A stretch of DNA of 64,000 nucleotides from Virgibacillus_F flavescens (GTDB taxonomy: Bacteria; Bacillota; Bacilli; Bacillales; Amphibacillaceae): the NCBI RefSeq assembly GCF_050574275.1, contig NZ_CP192260.1:2790001-2854000 (forward strand), written 5' to 3'. Made by a program: the position numbers and the translations under genes. Under the pieces are notes generated by a model. It did no database searches. It saw nothing but the letters and a program-made list of their open reading frames with translations, and was not told the origin of the DNA. Shown in pieces: positions 1-8,919 of the stretch. The number at the start of each line of letters is the position of its first letter. Within the stretch, counting starts at the first letter, position 1.

Positions 1-925
1 GTGTTTCTGCTAATCGTGTTAGATTCCATTTAGCCATATATGGTTGGTTTCCATATGCATATCGCCCTTGAACATCAATAGAACTAAATACTGTAGCCGG
101 ATCATATGTATCCATAAAAGCACACGGACCATAATCAATCGTTTCCCCGCTTATCGTCATATTATCGGTGTTCATTACGCCGTGAATAAAACCAACCAGT
201 TGCCAATTAGCAACCAACTTTGCCTGACGCTCGATTACTTCCTGAAGCAGCAATTGATATCGGTTATTCTTATTTTCAATATCTGGAAAATGCCGATTTA
301 TTGTATAGTCAGCCAGAGCTCGGAGTTCTTCAACATCACCCAGTCCTGCTGCATATTGAAAGGTACCGACCCGCAAATGACTGGCAGCTATTCGCGTTAG
401 AATTGCTCCAGGTAATTCGGTTTCACGCCTAATTGTTTCACCAGTTGTGACTACTGCAAGACTTTGAGTAGTTGGGATACCGAGTGCATGCATAGCTTCA
501 CTTATAATGTATTCACGCAGCATTGGTCCAAGCGCTGCACGACCATCCCCCCCGCGGGAATAGGGTGTACGACCTGATCCTTTAAGTTGAACATCAACTC
601 GTTCACTTTTAGGAGTAATTTGTTCACCCAGCAGCATAGCTCGGCCGTCACCTAGCATGGTAAAATTACCAAACTGGTGGCCTGCGTAAGCTTGAGCAAG
701 AGATAAACCGCCTTCTGGAACCTTATTGCCAGCAAGTATGTTTAAACCACTCTCACTTGTCATTTCCTTAGCGTCCAGCCCAAGTGACATGGCCAACTTA
801 TTATTAAAAATTGCCATTTTTGGTGAGTTAACAGGATTTTGATCGAGGGTAGAAAAAAATGATTTCGGCAAGTGGGAATAACTATTTTCTAAGTTCCATC
901 CCTCACCCCTTATTTCTTTAGTCAT
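1..925 (-). CDS. selO: SelO (YdiU/UPF0061) pseudokinase AMPylase, 3'-truncated by window edge
   Basis: The frame reads without a stop from an ATG at 925 to the window edge, giving about 308 residues of a family usually near 480-490; the C-terminus lies outside. Family landmarks are visible: GDGRAML, the QLKGSGRTPYSRGGDGR stretch, LREYIISEAMHALGIPTTQ, RVGTFQ, and the active-site pair GFIHGVMNTDN and DYGP. SelO proteins transfer AMP to protein hydroxyl groups using a flipped ATP orientation and are linked to oxidative stress. An AGGAGGGG ribosome binding site lies just upstream of the ATG (931-938). It is divergent from the L,D-transpeptidase gene; the 260-bp gap between them holds no further gene that I can see. 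Confidence 0.93.
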   Translation of the reverse strand, partial: MTKEIRGEGWNLENSYSHLPKSFFSTLDQNPVNSPKMAIFNNKLAMSLGLDAKEMTSESGLNILAGNKVPEGGLSLAQAYAGHQFGNFTMLGDGRAMLLGEQITPKSERVDVQLKGSGRTPYSRGGDGRAALGPMLREYIISEAMHALGIPTTQSLAVVTTGETIRRETELPGAILTRIAASHLRVGTFQYAAGLGDVEELRALADYTINRHFPDIENKNNRYQLLLQEVIERQAKLVANWQLVGFIHGVMNTDNMTISGETIDYGPCAFMDTYDPATVFSSIDVQGRYAYGNQPYMAKWNLTRLAET

Positions 926-1203
926 TATATCCCCTCCTTTTTATTAGTATTTCCTAAAATCGTTGGCATCTGCAATATTTTTAGTTAATCGATAGGAATT
1001 ATTCATAGCCTGTTAAAAGACACAGTGACAAGAAACTTGAAACTATTCCTCTATATTTTAACATAGGAAGGAAAATTTTTATGTAAATGGCAGTTTCACT
1101 TAAACTAGAATCAGATAATTGCTGAAGTGATCTAACTTTAATGAAACTCTTTTACTAATCTGCATAATATGAGTGCAGGGTAGTTACTATGGAGGTGTTT
1201 ATT

Positions 1204-1698
1204 CTGATTCATACAGTTAAATCTGGTGAAACACTGACTCAGATATCAAAAGATTATCGTACACCATTATCGGCAATTATTTCTGCAAATCCCACTATCA
1301 ATCCAAACCTCATATTTCCAGGACAATCTATTGTTATACCAGGCATACCTTCACCGCAAACAATTCCATATCAAATTGATGTTTCTGTTAATAACCGGTG
1401 GCTAAGATTACTGAGAGATGGTGTAGTACAAAAACAGTATCCAATTGCTGTCGGAAGAATACTTCACGGCACACCAGTAGGAAATTTTATCATTGTAAAT
1501 AAAGCACCTAATCCTGGTGGACCATTCGGTACGATGTGGATGAGTTTATCAAAAGAACACTATGGGATTCACGGGACGAATGATCCCAGTTCGATTGGTA
1601 AAGCTGTATCGAGAGGTTGTATTCGGATGTTTAATAAGGATGTAGAGGAATTAGCAAGTATCGTTCCTGTAGGTACTATGGTTTACATTCATCCCTGA
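1204..1698 (+). CDS. ykuD: LysM + YkuD L,D-transpeptidase
   Basis: A peptidoglycan cross-linking or spore cell-wall enzyme. An N-terminal LysM repeat (HTVKSGETLTQISKDY to GQSIVIPG, about residues 1-50) binds glycan. The YkuD catalytic domain follows with YGIHGTND and SRGCIRM, which holds the catalytic His and Cys. I prefer a CTG start at 1204: GGAGGTG at 1191-1197 sits 6 nt upstream, the product is then 164 residues (the length I recall for B. subtilis YkuD), and the protein begins directly at the LysM. An ATG at 1189 would add five residues, but its last base is the first base of that ribosome binding site, and only a weak AGGG precedes it. No signal peptide is visible, as in YkuD. Confidence 0.92.
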   Translation: MIHTVKSGETLTQISKDYRTPLSAIISANPTINPNLIFPGQSIVIPGIPSPQTIPYQIDVSVNNRWLRLLRDGVVQKQYPIAVGRILHGTPVGNFIIVNKAPNPGGPFGTMWMSLSKEHYGIHGTNDPSSIGKAVSRGCIRMFNKDVEELASIVPVGTMVYIHP

Positions 1699-1722
1699 AC
1701 TCCTTAACTGGGGAGGTAATAA

Positions 1723-1775
1723 AATAAGAAAGAAATAGCACCATCTAAAAAGAGTGGAACTATTTCTTTCTTATT
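1723..1775. terminator. Bidirectional rho-independent terminator
   Basis: A perfect 16-bp stem (AATAAGAAAGAAATAG at 1723-1738, complement at 1760-1775) with a 21-nt loop separates the convergent ykuD-like and iron permease genes. The stop codon of the permease gene begins at the last base of the right arm. The stem is A/T-rich, so strength is uncertain, but position and symmetry fit a shared terminator. Confidence 0.75.
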
Positions 1776-3574
1776 TATCGTGCTTGCTCTGCTCGAATTC
1801 TTTTTGAACTGCTGTTTTTGCTTGAATGTAACCTATTTGTTATCGTCATTTGTAGTCCGATTAATAAAAGTAAAGTAATCTGCGCGATACTTGTTTCCCA
1901 TGTAGGATAGAACCCAAGCCAACTAATGTCTGATACACTTTCAATAGTATGGGCAGGAAGTTTTCCAACCACTTGTAAGGCGTGAATGCTCTCTCCTGTG
2001 AATTTAAATGCTAGATAATAAATCAGAAAAGTTATACTTAAAAACATTAATCGTATAGGCAATTTAACACTAAAGTACATAATTGCGATACCGACAACAG
2101 CCAGTATTAACAGCGCAATTCCAATTCCTGAAAGCAAGGTATCAGTTGATATGCTCGGCACCATCACTGTATAGAATATTATTGTTTCAGCACCTTCACG
2201 AACCACCGTTAAAAATGCAACTCCTGCAAGCGACCATAAACTTCCTCGAGCAATTGCGCTTCCAACTGATTCATGGATGTAATTGTTCCAATTCTTAATG
2301 TTGGATTTTCCGTGTAACCATGCGCCGACTGTAAACATTAGAACCACTGCTATTAGTCCGGTGATACCTTCCATTAACTCACGATTTTGTGCGGAAGTTG
2401 CTGCTGATAATACAGAAGTTAGTAGGAAAGCTAACCCTACACTCGCTATTGCCCCTGCAGCTGCTCCTCCCCAGATCCAAACGCGTTTCTCTTTGTTTCC
2501 ACTCTGTGTTAAAAATGCAAGTAATGCTGCAAGAATTAATATAATTTCTAATCCTTCACGTAGTAGAATAATAGCTGCGTCCCAGATGGAATAAGTTGTA
2601 TCGTTTGTTATTGCGTTAAGCTGTGACTTCATTTTGACAACTACTTCACTCGCTTCATCCATTTTTGGTGGATTAGACATCAACAATCCGAGGGCATGTG
2701 TCATATTGTTTTCCGTATCTTCATATACACTAGCCGACTTCGTACTTACCTTACCCTCAACGGTCGGCCATACTGAAATAAACGCTTCCATTTCGCGAGT
2801 TGCCACTTCATTATCCCCAGATTCTATGGCATTTTTCGTTTCTTCTAATAGGTTTACAAGCGTCTCAATATTCTTTTCCCCGGAATTTTTAGCAGGAGAA
2901 CTTGTAGCAGTGTTTTTATTTGCAAAATCTTTAATTGAATCAAGTAAAGCACTTAAATATTGTTTCGCCTTTTCAGGATTAGATGATGCCTCTAATGAAG
3001 CATTTACCAAACCCATAGTTGTTTCAATTCCTTTATAAGATTCTGGACTAGTTGACTGAATAGTGTCCTCTACACTTTCCCAGCCAGAGTGAAATTCTTC
3101 ATATTCTTCAATGGCATGATCCCACTCACCATGATCTACCAATTCAATTGCTTCCTCTAATTCACGGGATAAACCTAATAATGCAGTTGCACCGGGTACA
3201 TTGCTTGTAGCTTTTTTCTGCTCTGATCCTGCAATAGCCGCTTCTAGCTTGGTAATCGCTTTACCTACCTGTTCGCTGTCTGGATTATTGCTTTGAATTA
3301 AACCTTCTGCTTTTGCCATTGCGGCTTCTATCTCTTCATATGTATGAGGTGCGTTTTCCTCTATGGAATGTTCCACTTGCTCCCATAATTCATGAAACTC
3401 ACTAATTGCAATTCTCACCTTATCTATCCTGCCTTCAGCAGCTAATTCTTCTGCTTTCTCAACAATTGGCAGCAATTTTTGCTGTACGTGATTGCTTTCA
3501 GCGGCTAGTGCTGGTTGTACGAGGTAAAAGCTGAAAAGTGACAGTAGCATCGCCATAAATGAAATTTTCCTCAT
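1775..3574 (-). CDS. efeU: FTR1/EfeU-family high-affinity iron permease with triplicated extracellular domain
   Basis: A 599-residue protein. The first 25 or so residues are a signal peptide ending ALA-AES. Three related segments of about 90 residues follow, each with an F(H/I)..W..VE core (FHELWEQVE, FHSGWESVE, FISVWPTVE). The C-terminal 260 residues hold about seven membrane segments and two FTR1 REXXE iron motifs, LLREGLEIILI and VVREGAETIIF. FTR1/EfeU permeases import iron after its oxidation. I use the ATG at 3574, preceded by GAGGAG; an open frame extends to 3697 but runs through the Fur boxes and lacks a start context. The downstream part of an efeUOB set is absent, so a partner oxidase would have to be elsewhere or unnecessary. 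Confidence 0.92.
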   Translation of the reverse strand: MRKISFMAMLLSLFSFYLVQPALAAESNHVQQKLLPIVEKAEELAAEGRIDKVRIAISEFHELWEQVEHSIEENAPHTYEEIEAAMAKAEGLIQSNNPDSEQVGKAITKLEAAIAGSEQKKATSNVPGATALLGLSRELEEAIELVDHGEWDHAIEEYEEFHSGWESVEDTIQSTSPESYKGIETTMGLVNASLEASSNPEKAKQYLSALLDSIKDFANKNTATSSPAKNSGEKNIETLVNLLEETKNAIESGDNEVATREMEAFISVWPTVEGKVSTKSASVYEDTENNMTHALGLLMSNPPKMDEASEVVVKMKSQLNAITNDTTYSIWDAAIILLREGLEIILILAALLAFLTQSGNKEKRVWIWGGAAAGAIASVGLAFLLTSVLSAATSAQNRELMEGITGLIAVVLMFTVGAWLHGKSNIKNWNNYIHESVGSAIARGSLWSLAGVAFLTVVREGAETIIFYTVMVPSISTDTLLSGIGIALLILAVVGIAIMYFSVKLPIRLMFLSITFLIYYLAFKFTGESIHALQVVGKLPAHTIESVSDISWLGFYPTWETSIAQITLLLLIGLQMTITNRLHSSKNSSSKRIRAEQAR

Positions 3575-3611
3575 CGTAAATTCTCCTCTCAAATCAATTG
3601 ACAAATGGAAA

Positions 3612-3642
3612 TGATAATCATTATCAATGATAACGATTATCA
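3612..3642. promoter_or_regulatory. Tandem Fur boxes upstream of the iron permease
   Basis: TGATAATCATTATCA at 3612-3626 is a perfect 7-1-7 Fur palindrome. A second copy, TGATAACGATTATCA at 3628-3642, differs at one position. They lie 38 and 54 bp upstream of the permease ATG, so iron-replete Fur should repress this gene. Confidence 0.92.
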
Positions 3643-3693
3643 TTATATTGTAATACAATTCATAAGTCAATAGACATTTTATAATCGAAAGAC

Positions 3694-3730
3694 GCAAAAA
3701 AACAACAAGGCACTTTCACCCTGCTGCTTG
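3694..3730 (-). terminator. Terminator downstream of the topB 3' fragment
   Basis: On the minus strand CAGCAGGG (3719-3726) pairs with CCTTGTTG (3703-3710) using two G-U wobbles, followed by a run of T residues. It closes transcription from topB before the Fur-controlled permease gene. Confidence 0.7.
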
Positions 3731-3745
3731 GTATACCGAATCTGT

Positions 3746-5550
3746 TTATTTTTTTGCAAATTCCATCTTCCAGCTATAGTACTCGTTTGATTCATTCTTT
3801 TCGTACCGGAGATAAGCATTAAACTTTTTGCCTCTTTTACTAACAAGACCTTTCACATAAGCCGATCCAGTGTTTAATAGAGACTTGACCATAGTAATTG
3901 TTGGCTTTTTTCTCATAGTTGCTAAATATTTATCGTTTTTCCAAATTACAAATTTACATCCGCTTTTCCAATTACTACATCCAAATCCTTTGTACCCTTC
4001 AATAATACTGCCTTCACAATTGGGACATTTTCCAAGCACTTCTTTTGATATGGAAGCAGATGCAACCTGATTGATAATGCCAGTTTCATCATTTTTTATT
4101 GTTTCAACTGACTTTGTAGTAAAGTCAAAAACAACGCGCAAAAACTCTTCTTTTTTAACAGTTCCTTTTTCAATATCGGATAAGGTTTTCTCTAATCGTC
4201 CGGTAAATTCCAAATCAAATAGATCATTTACTGGAAAGGTTTCCACAAGCTTAATTCCAAGCTCCGTACACACTAGATTCTTACTGTTAGTTGAAATATA
4301 GCCTACATCATTCAGTTTTTTGATCGTTTCTGCTCGTGTAGCTGCTGTACCAATACTGAATCCAGTTAATACGCCACCCATAATTTCTTCAATTTCATCT
4401 TCCTTCAGACCCTTCCCACAGGTTTCCATCACACGCAATAAGGTTTTTTCCGTATGGTTTTTTGGAGGTTTAGTAGTGTGAGAAGTAACCTCTGAACCTA
4501 TCACATTTACGTGATCATTCTTCTGAACAAGTGGCAAAAGTACATCCTTGGACTGGATGCTTTCTACCTTCTTCCACCCTTCTACTAACTGTACCTTTCC
4601 TTTTGTATGGAAAAGTCCATTTAAATCCGCACTATCAATTTTTGTAATTAATTTTGTTTCTTCATAAACAGCAATGGGCATGAACTGCATAATAAATCGG
4701 TTTTTAATCGCAGTATAAACCAATTGCTGGTCGCTCGTGAGTCGGGAAGGCATCATATATGTTGGAATAATGGCGCTGTGACTCTCTACCTTGGCACTAT
4801 TAAACACCCGTTTTGATTTCGCAAACTTAATTTCGTCTTTATATGGCAGATTTTCAGCAAGTTTCTTTAAAACGCCAGCTGCCTTACCTACTAAACTTTC
4901 ATCGAGAGCAGTGCTTGACGTACGTGGATACGTGATAAATTTCTTCTCATATAGTGTTTGAGCAACCTTTAATACTTTAGAAGAAGTCCAACCATTATAT
5001 TTACTTGTAATATACCCCTGTAAATTAGACAGGTTAAATAAAAATGGAGGAAATTCTTTCTTTTTCTCAACCTGTTTATCGATAATCGAAGCATCTTCAC
5101 CGGACAGCTGATTCTTAATTATATCCAGAGAATCTTTCTCTTTGAATTTTTCTTTTTTTCCTTCCATATAGATACCTTGGTACTCATTTTTATCATCTGT
5201 TTGAAAGGTAGCGGATAATTTGAAGTAGTTTTCGGGGACAAACGTTTCAATTTCTTTATCTCGGTCATAAATAATCTTCAAAGTCGGCAGTAAAACTCTG
5301 CCAATATTTAAGGCTTTACCGCGTCCCTTTTGAAATTTTAAAGTCGCAACAGATGTCAGGTTAATTCCAATAACCCAGTCGGCCCATTGTCTGCTGATCC
5401 CAGCATCCTGCAACGGCTGCATTGCTTCGTTTGGTTTCATTTCATTTATACCACGGCGCACCTCATCAGGTGTCCACTCATTGATCAAAAGCCTATATAC
5501 TGGTTTATTGGGTTTCAAATTATTGATTATGCTGTCACCAATAACCTGAC
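3746..5550 (-). pseudogene. topB: DNA topoisomerase III (topB), 3' fragment split off by the element
   Basis: This frame encodes TopB from the end of the Toprim motif to the C-terminus. It contains GISRQWADWVIGINLT, the catalytic-tyrosine motif ITYPRTSS, and a C-terminal zinc-like cluster (CPNC..C....C). In frame, the sequence continues upstream to REGQVIGDSIIN. The missing first 117 or so residues, including Toprim up to DYDRE, are encoded at 22677-23040. Joining the two pieces at CTTCCCT gives 2157 nt, exactly 719 codons with the stop, so the frame is restored. An internal TTG at 5518 could start a 590-residue product, but without the Toprim metal site it should not be an active topoisomerase. 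Confidence 0.93.
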
Positions 5551-5572
5551 CTTCCCTTATAACAAGTTAGCG
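5551..5572 (+). repeat. Left attachment site and element terminus
   Basis: The core CTTCCCT (5551-5557) is followed directly by TATAACAAGTTAGCG (5558-5572), the left inverted end. On the coding strand of topB the cut falls inside the codons for DREG of the conserved Toprim motif. Confidence 0.85.
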
Positions 5573-5675
5573 TTTTGTATAATAGCTTCGAACCCCTTTC
5601 TACACTAGAAAACAATCAATTTTAGGATGAATTAATTTTTACACATTATCGGCAGGATTTACTGTGATAATAATA

Positions 5676-6735
5676 TCAATCATTAAATTTTATACTCTTT
5701 ATATTTGTTACTAAACTGTCATTGTTTTCTAACATGAAAACTTGAATTGAGTCCTTTTTATGTTCATTTTTCTTTAAGTAAAGCTTCAAAAAGTCCAAAT
5801 CATGTGTTGAGAAAATTAATTGTCTATTAATAGATGACAGCACATCACAAATAGAAAACTGATTGACATCGTCCATATTCTGTATTGGATCATCAATACC
5901 TACAAAATCTAGTTTACTAACACTTTGTACTTCATTTATTGCCAGAAAAATTGAAATAGCTAATACATATAGTTGTCCAGAACTTAAAGAATGCTGTACA
6001 TTAGTTACATTTGTGGACATACCACCTTCATTTTTATTTTTATAAGATAGAATTATTTCTAGTTCCTCAGTGCTTGGTGAACTAAAAAGGACTTCATTAA
6101 CATTAGGAACAGGATTTAAATATCTAAAATACTTTTGAATTTTTGAATCAGGTCTATTTAATAGATCAGAAGCTTTTTCTCCAACTTGATAATAAATGGC
6201 ATTCCGATAATTGTCGATCATTTCAAGTTCACTTTTAGATTCCTCAAGTTTTTTTTCATTTTGTAAAATTATATTAGTAAATTGCTGGATATTAGACTCA
6301 ATCTTCGAATTATCTTTTAATTTTTGGTATGAGTTAAATGCCCTCCTAGTTAATTCGATTTGTGAATTAATTTCGCTAATTTCTTTTTCCATTTCTTCAG
6401 AAACTACTTCAATAGCCATATTCCTTTTATCAATCGGTAAAATCCTAGATAACAAGAATAAAACTTGATTTGCTTTTTTATATTCATCTTCATAATATTT
6501 TCTAATATCCTGTTCTTTTTCTTGAAATCTTTTTAATATTATTTTTCTATTAATAAGATCTGAGTGTCTATATTTCAAAACTTTCTTCTTTTCTATATTG
6601 CTATTCAGTTCTTTTTGGGGATAATTATTTAATTTATTCCTTAAAGATTTAATAGTATAGTATTTAACTTTAAAATTATTATATTTGTTTATTTTTTCAG
6701 AAATAGCGTTTAGCGAACTTGTAACCTTCTCATAT
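5676..6735 (-). pseudogene. lmuB: Lamassu SMC-like ATPase LmuB, C-terminal part after a frameshift
   Basis: Carries the ABC signature LSSGQ, Walker B with the LDFVGIDDPIQNMDD form seen in defence SMC proteins, and the switch histidine in FSTHD. A TTG at 6578 would give 300 residues, but the same frame stays open and protein-like (coiled coil, SLNAISEKINKYNN) back to about 6737. There it meets the N-terminal half one frame away. Inserting one G at about 6736-6739 (GAGAAT to GAGGAAT) makes one protein of about 902 residues. Walker A and signature/Walker B therefore lie on separate frames here. This could be a real loss of function, a programmed frameshift or an assembly error. Confidence 0.85.
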
Positions 6736-8383
6736 TCTCAAAAATGTCACTTTTATACAAATTACTATTTTGAATTTCCCTTAGATTCTTTTCGGAAATT
6801 ATCAGGTTTGTTTCCAAATTTTTCAAGTCATTTACAGCACTTATTTTAGCATTTTTCAAATTCTCAACTTTTTGATTTATAATTTTTATTTTTTCATTGA
6901 TCTTTGAGATTTTGCTTGAATTTTGTTGTATGATAAATAAATTTCTTTCAATATTATTAAGAATAGATCCAGATAAATCTTCTTTTTCAGATGAGCATAC
7001 AGGACAAATCTTATTGTCAACATGATGATTTTTCTTTTCTACATACGAATAAACTTCTTGGATAGCATTGTTTAATTTATTTAATGAAGTAGATTCTTTT
7101 TCATTATCTAGTGAAGATTCAAGGTTACTAAGATACTTACTATATCTTGAAATTTTTTTATCATACTTTTCAATATATAACTTATTTTCATCTATTAAAA
7201 TTGGATTGTTTTTAAGTATTTCTTGAATTCTTAAGTAACTTTGTAGATGTGTTTGAACATAAAAAAATTCTTTCTGTTGCTTCTCTGCATCTTTTATTAA
7301 CGGTTCTAAATTTTCTTCTAAAATATTAAAATCATTTAATTCTGATTCTATAATACTAATCTTTTTTTCTAATTCAATTTTTTCGTTTAAATTATTACTT
7401 TGAGTATCAATATTTACTAATTGTTTAGATATTTGATTATCTTCTTCATAAACTTTATCTAATAGACGTTCAATTCTTTTTCTTTTATTATCACTATTTT
7501 CAGTTTGAAGTTGTAGATTATTGGAATTTACCTCTAAATCATTATAAGAATAACTTTTTATGTCATAGTTTAAATTTTTGAAATTAGAAAGTTTTTCGTC
7601 TAACCTGCCTTTGCTATCTACTAATGCTTCCTCTTTTTTCTTTATTTCCGAAAGAATATCCTCATGATTAACGTTGATTTTTAGCTGCTCCAACATATGA
7701 TTAATTTCTATTAAATTTAATTCTATTTTTTCTTTTTGCTTTGATTGTATAACATTATTGTATGTTGAGATGTTTTGATTCTGTTTTGAGATATTACGAT
7801 TAATTTCAGTCTTAACTTTCTTTAAATTTTTCGCCAAATTCATCAATTGCCTATAACCCATTATATCGGCCAAGGAATCAAATCTACCTTTTGGATCATC
7901 TCTCAATACGAAATCAGTGATTTGATCCTGAGATAAGATATGCGATTTTTTAATTAATGTAGTAAGTAACTTTTTATTAGCGGTTTCATAAGCAATATTT
8001 TCCTCAATGTATCTCTCAACATTTTCTTTCCCTTGAGCAATCGTAATATTTGACAAATCTTTTACAAGTATGGTTTCTCTAGAGCCTTTTACATTGCGAA
8101 ATGTTCTTTTCAATTTAACTTCATCAATTATCAGTTCAACAGAGCAAGTTTCTCCTTCTTCAGCTTGCCTATTTACAATAATTTTTTTATTGATGTTTCG
8201 CTCACCTGGTTGTTTGAATCGATCAACAGTACCCGTTAAGCACCATTCAATAGCATCAAAGAAAGAACTCTTTCCATAGCCATTTTCTCCATACAAAATA
8301 ATTGTTTTACCATCAACATCAAACCGATTTAAGCCCTTAAAACATCTGAAATTTTCAATGTTTATTCGCTCAATTCTCATCAT
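6710..8383 (-). CDS. lmuB: Lamassu SMC-like ATPase LmuB, N-terminal part (frameshifted)
   Basis: Begins MMRIERINIENFRCFKG, with Walker A GENGYGKSS near residue 35. A long coiled coil follows, containing a zinc-hook motif CPVC near the middle. The frame ends shortly after MRRLQVR, before the returning coiled coil and the second ATPase half, which continue at 5676-6735 in another frame. In Lamassu, LmuB is the SMC sensor ATPase that senses invading DNA and controls the LmuA effector. The gene overlaps the 3' end of the upstream LmuC-like gene by 14 nt, so they are translationally coupled. The symbol is assigned by architecture. Confidence 0.85.
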   Translation of the reverse strand: MMRIERINIENFRCFKGLNRFDVDGKTIILYGENGYGKSSFFDAIEWCLTGTVDRFKQPGERNINKKIIVNRQAEEGETCSVELIIDEVKLKRTFRNVKGSRETILVKDLSNITIAQGKENVERYIEENIAYETANKKLLTTLIKKSHILSQDQITDFVLRDDPKGRFDSLADIMGYRQLMNLAKNLKKVKTEINRNISKQNQNISTYNNVIQSKQKEKIELNLIEINHMLEQLKINVNHEDILSEIKKKEEALVDSKGRLDEKLSNFKNLNYDIKSYSYNDLEVNSNNLQLQTENSDNKRKRIERLLDKVYEEDNQISKQLVNIDTQSNNLNEKIELEKKISIIESELNDFNILEENLEPLIKDAEKQQKEFFYVQTHLQSYLRIQEILKNNPILIDENKLYIEKYDKKISRYSKYLSNLESSLDNEKESTSLNKLNNAIQEVYSYVEKKNHHVDNKICPVCSSEKEDLSGSILNNIERNLFIIQQNSSKISKINEKIKIINQKVENLKNAKISAVNDLKNLETNLIISEKNLREIQNSNLYKSDIFENMRRLQVR

Positions 8384-8903
8384 TAATCACTTCCATCTCA
8401 TATAGATCAATTAAGATACTTTCTAAATCATTACTATCTAATTCTCTCTGTAGACCATCAATTGAAATAATACGCTCGACTACTTTTTCTAATTTTTGGC
8501 TATTGTTTATCCTAGGTAATTTTATACTAGCTTCACTTTCACTGCTATATGAATTCTCTTGATCTAAAAATGGAATTCTTTTAAAATCTTCTGGCGAATT
8601 AATAACATACTTTCTAAGCCCTATTGAATCCTTTTCAAGTGAATATGGAATATTCATTTCTTCACTTTTTTTACAAATAAAAAAGTAGGTATTCCATATA
8701 TTTTCTCCGTTTTTATTTAATACCGTCCTGACATCTACCGCATCACTTCTAACTTGGCTAGATAGCTCCTTATCTGTATATTCTTTAACAATCACATTTA
8801 TTTGATCTTTTTTACAAAAAAAATAATCTGGATAGAATTCTTCTGATTGTTCTACTTTAAAATTATTTTGTCTTAGCCACTCTATAATATGACTATATTT
8901 CAT
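8370..8903 (-). CDS. lmuC: Lamassu middle component LmuC-like protein
   Basis: A 177-residue acidic protein with no motif I can name. It begins HIIEWLRQNNFKVEQSEEF and has a central segment ending YFFICKK. It is assigned by size and position: Lamassu and the related ABC three-component systems place a small middle protein between the nuclease (LmuA) and the SMC ATPase (LmuB), in this order. LmuC bridges effector and SMC. The ATG has an AGGTG site, and the gene follows lmuA by 16 bp. The position-based call is solid; the sequence-based call is not. Confidence 0.7.
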   Translation of the reverse strand: MKYSHIIEWLRQNNFKVEQSEEFYPDYFFCKKDQINVIVKEYTDKELSSQVRSDAVDVRTVLNKNGENIWNTYFFICKKSEEMNIPYSLEKDSIGLRKYVINSPEDFKRIPFLDQENSYSSESEASIKLPRINNSQKLEKVVERIISIDGLQRELDSNDLESILIDLYEMEVINDEN

Positions 8904-8919
8904 ATATTCACCTACTTAG

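Noticed and set aside
44..432. Small plus-strand open frames at the left edge
   Set aside because: They are antisense to selO, whose minus-strand frame is continuous with strong family motifs.
3746..5518. Treating the 590-aa TopB-like frame as an independent functional gene
   Set aside because: The frame continues upstream to the element junction, the Toprim domain is missing, and the missing part lies intact beyond the element. It is the severed 3' half of topB.
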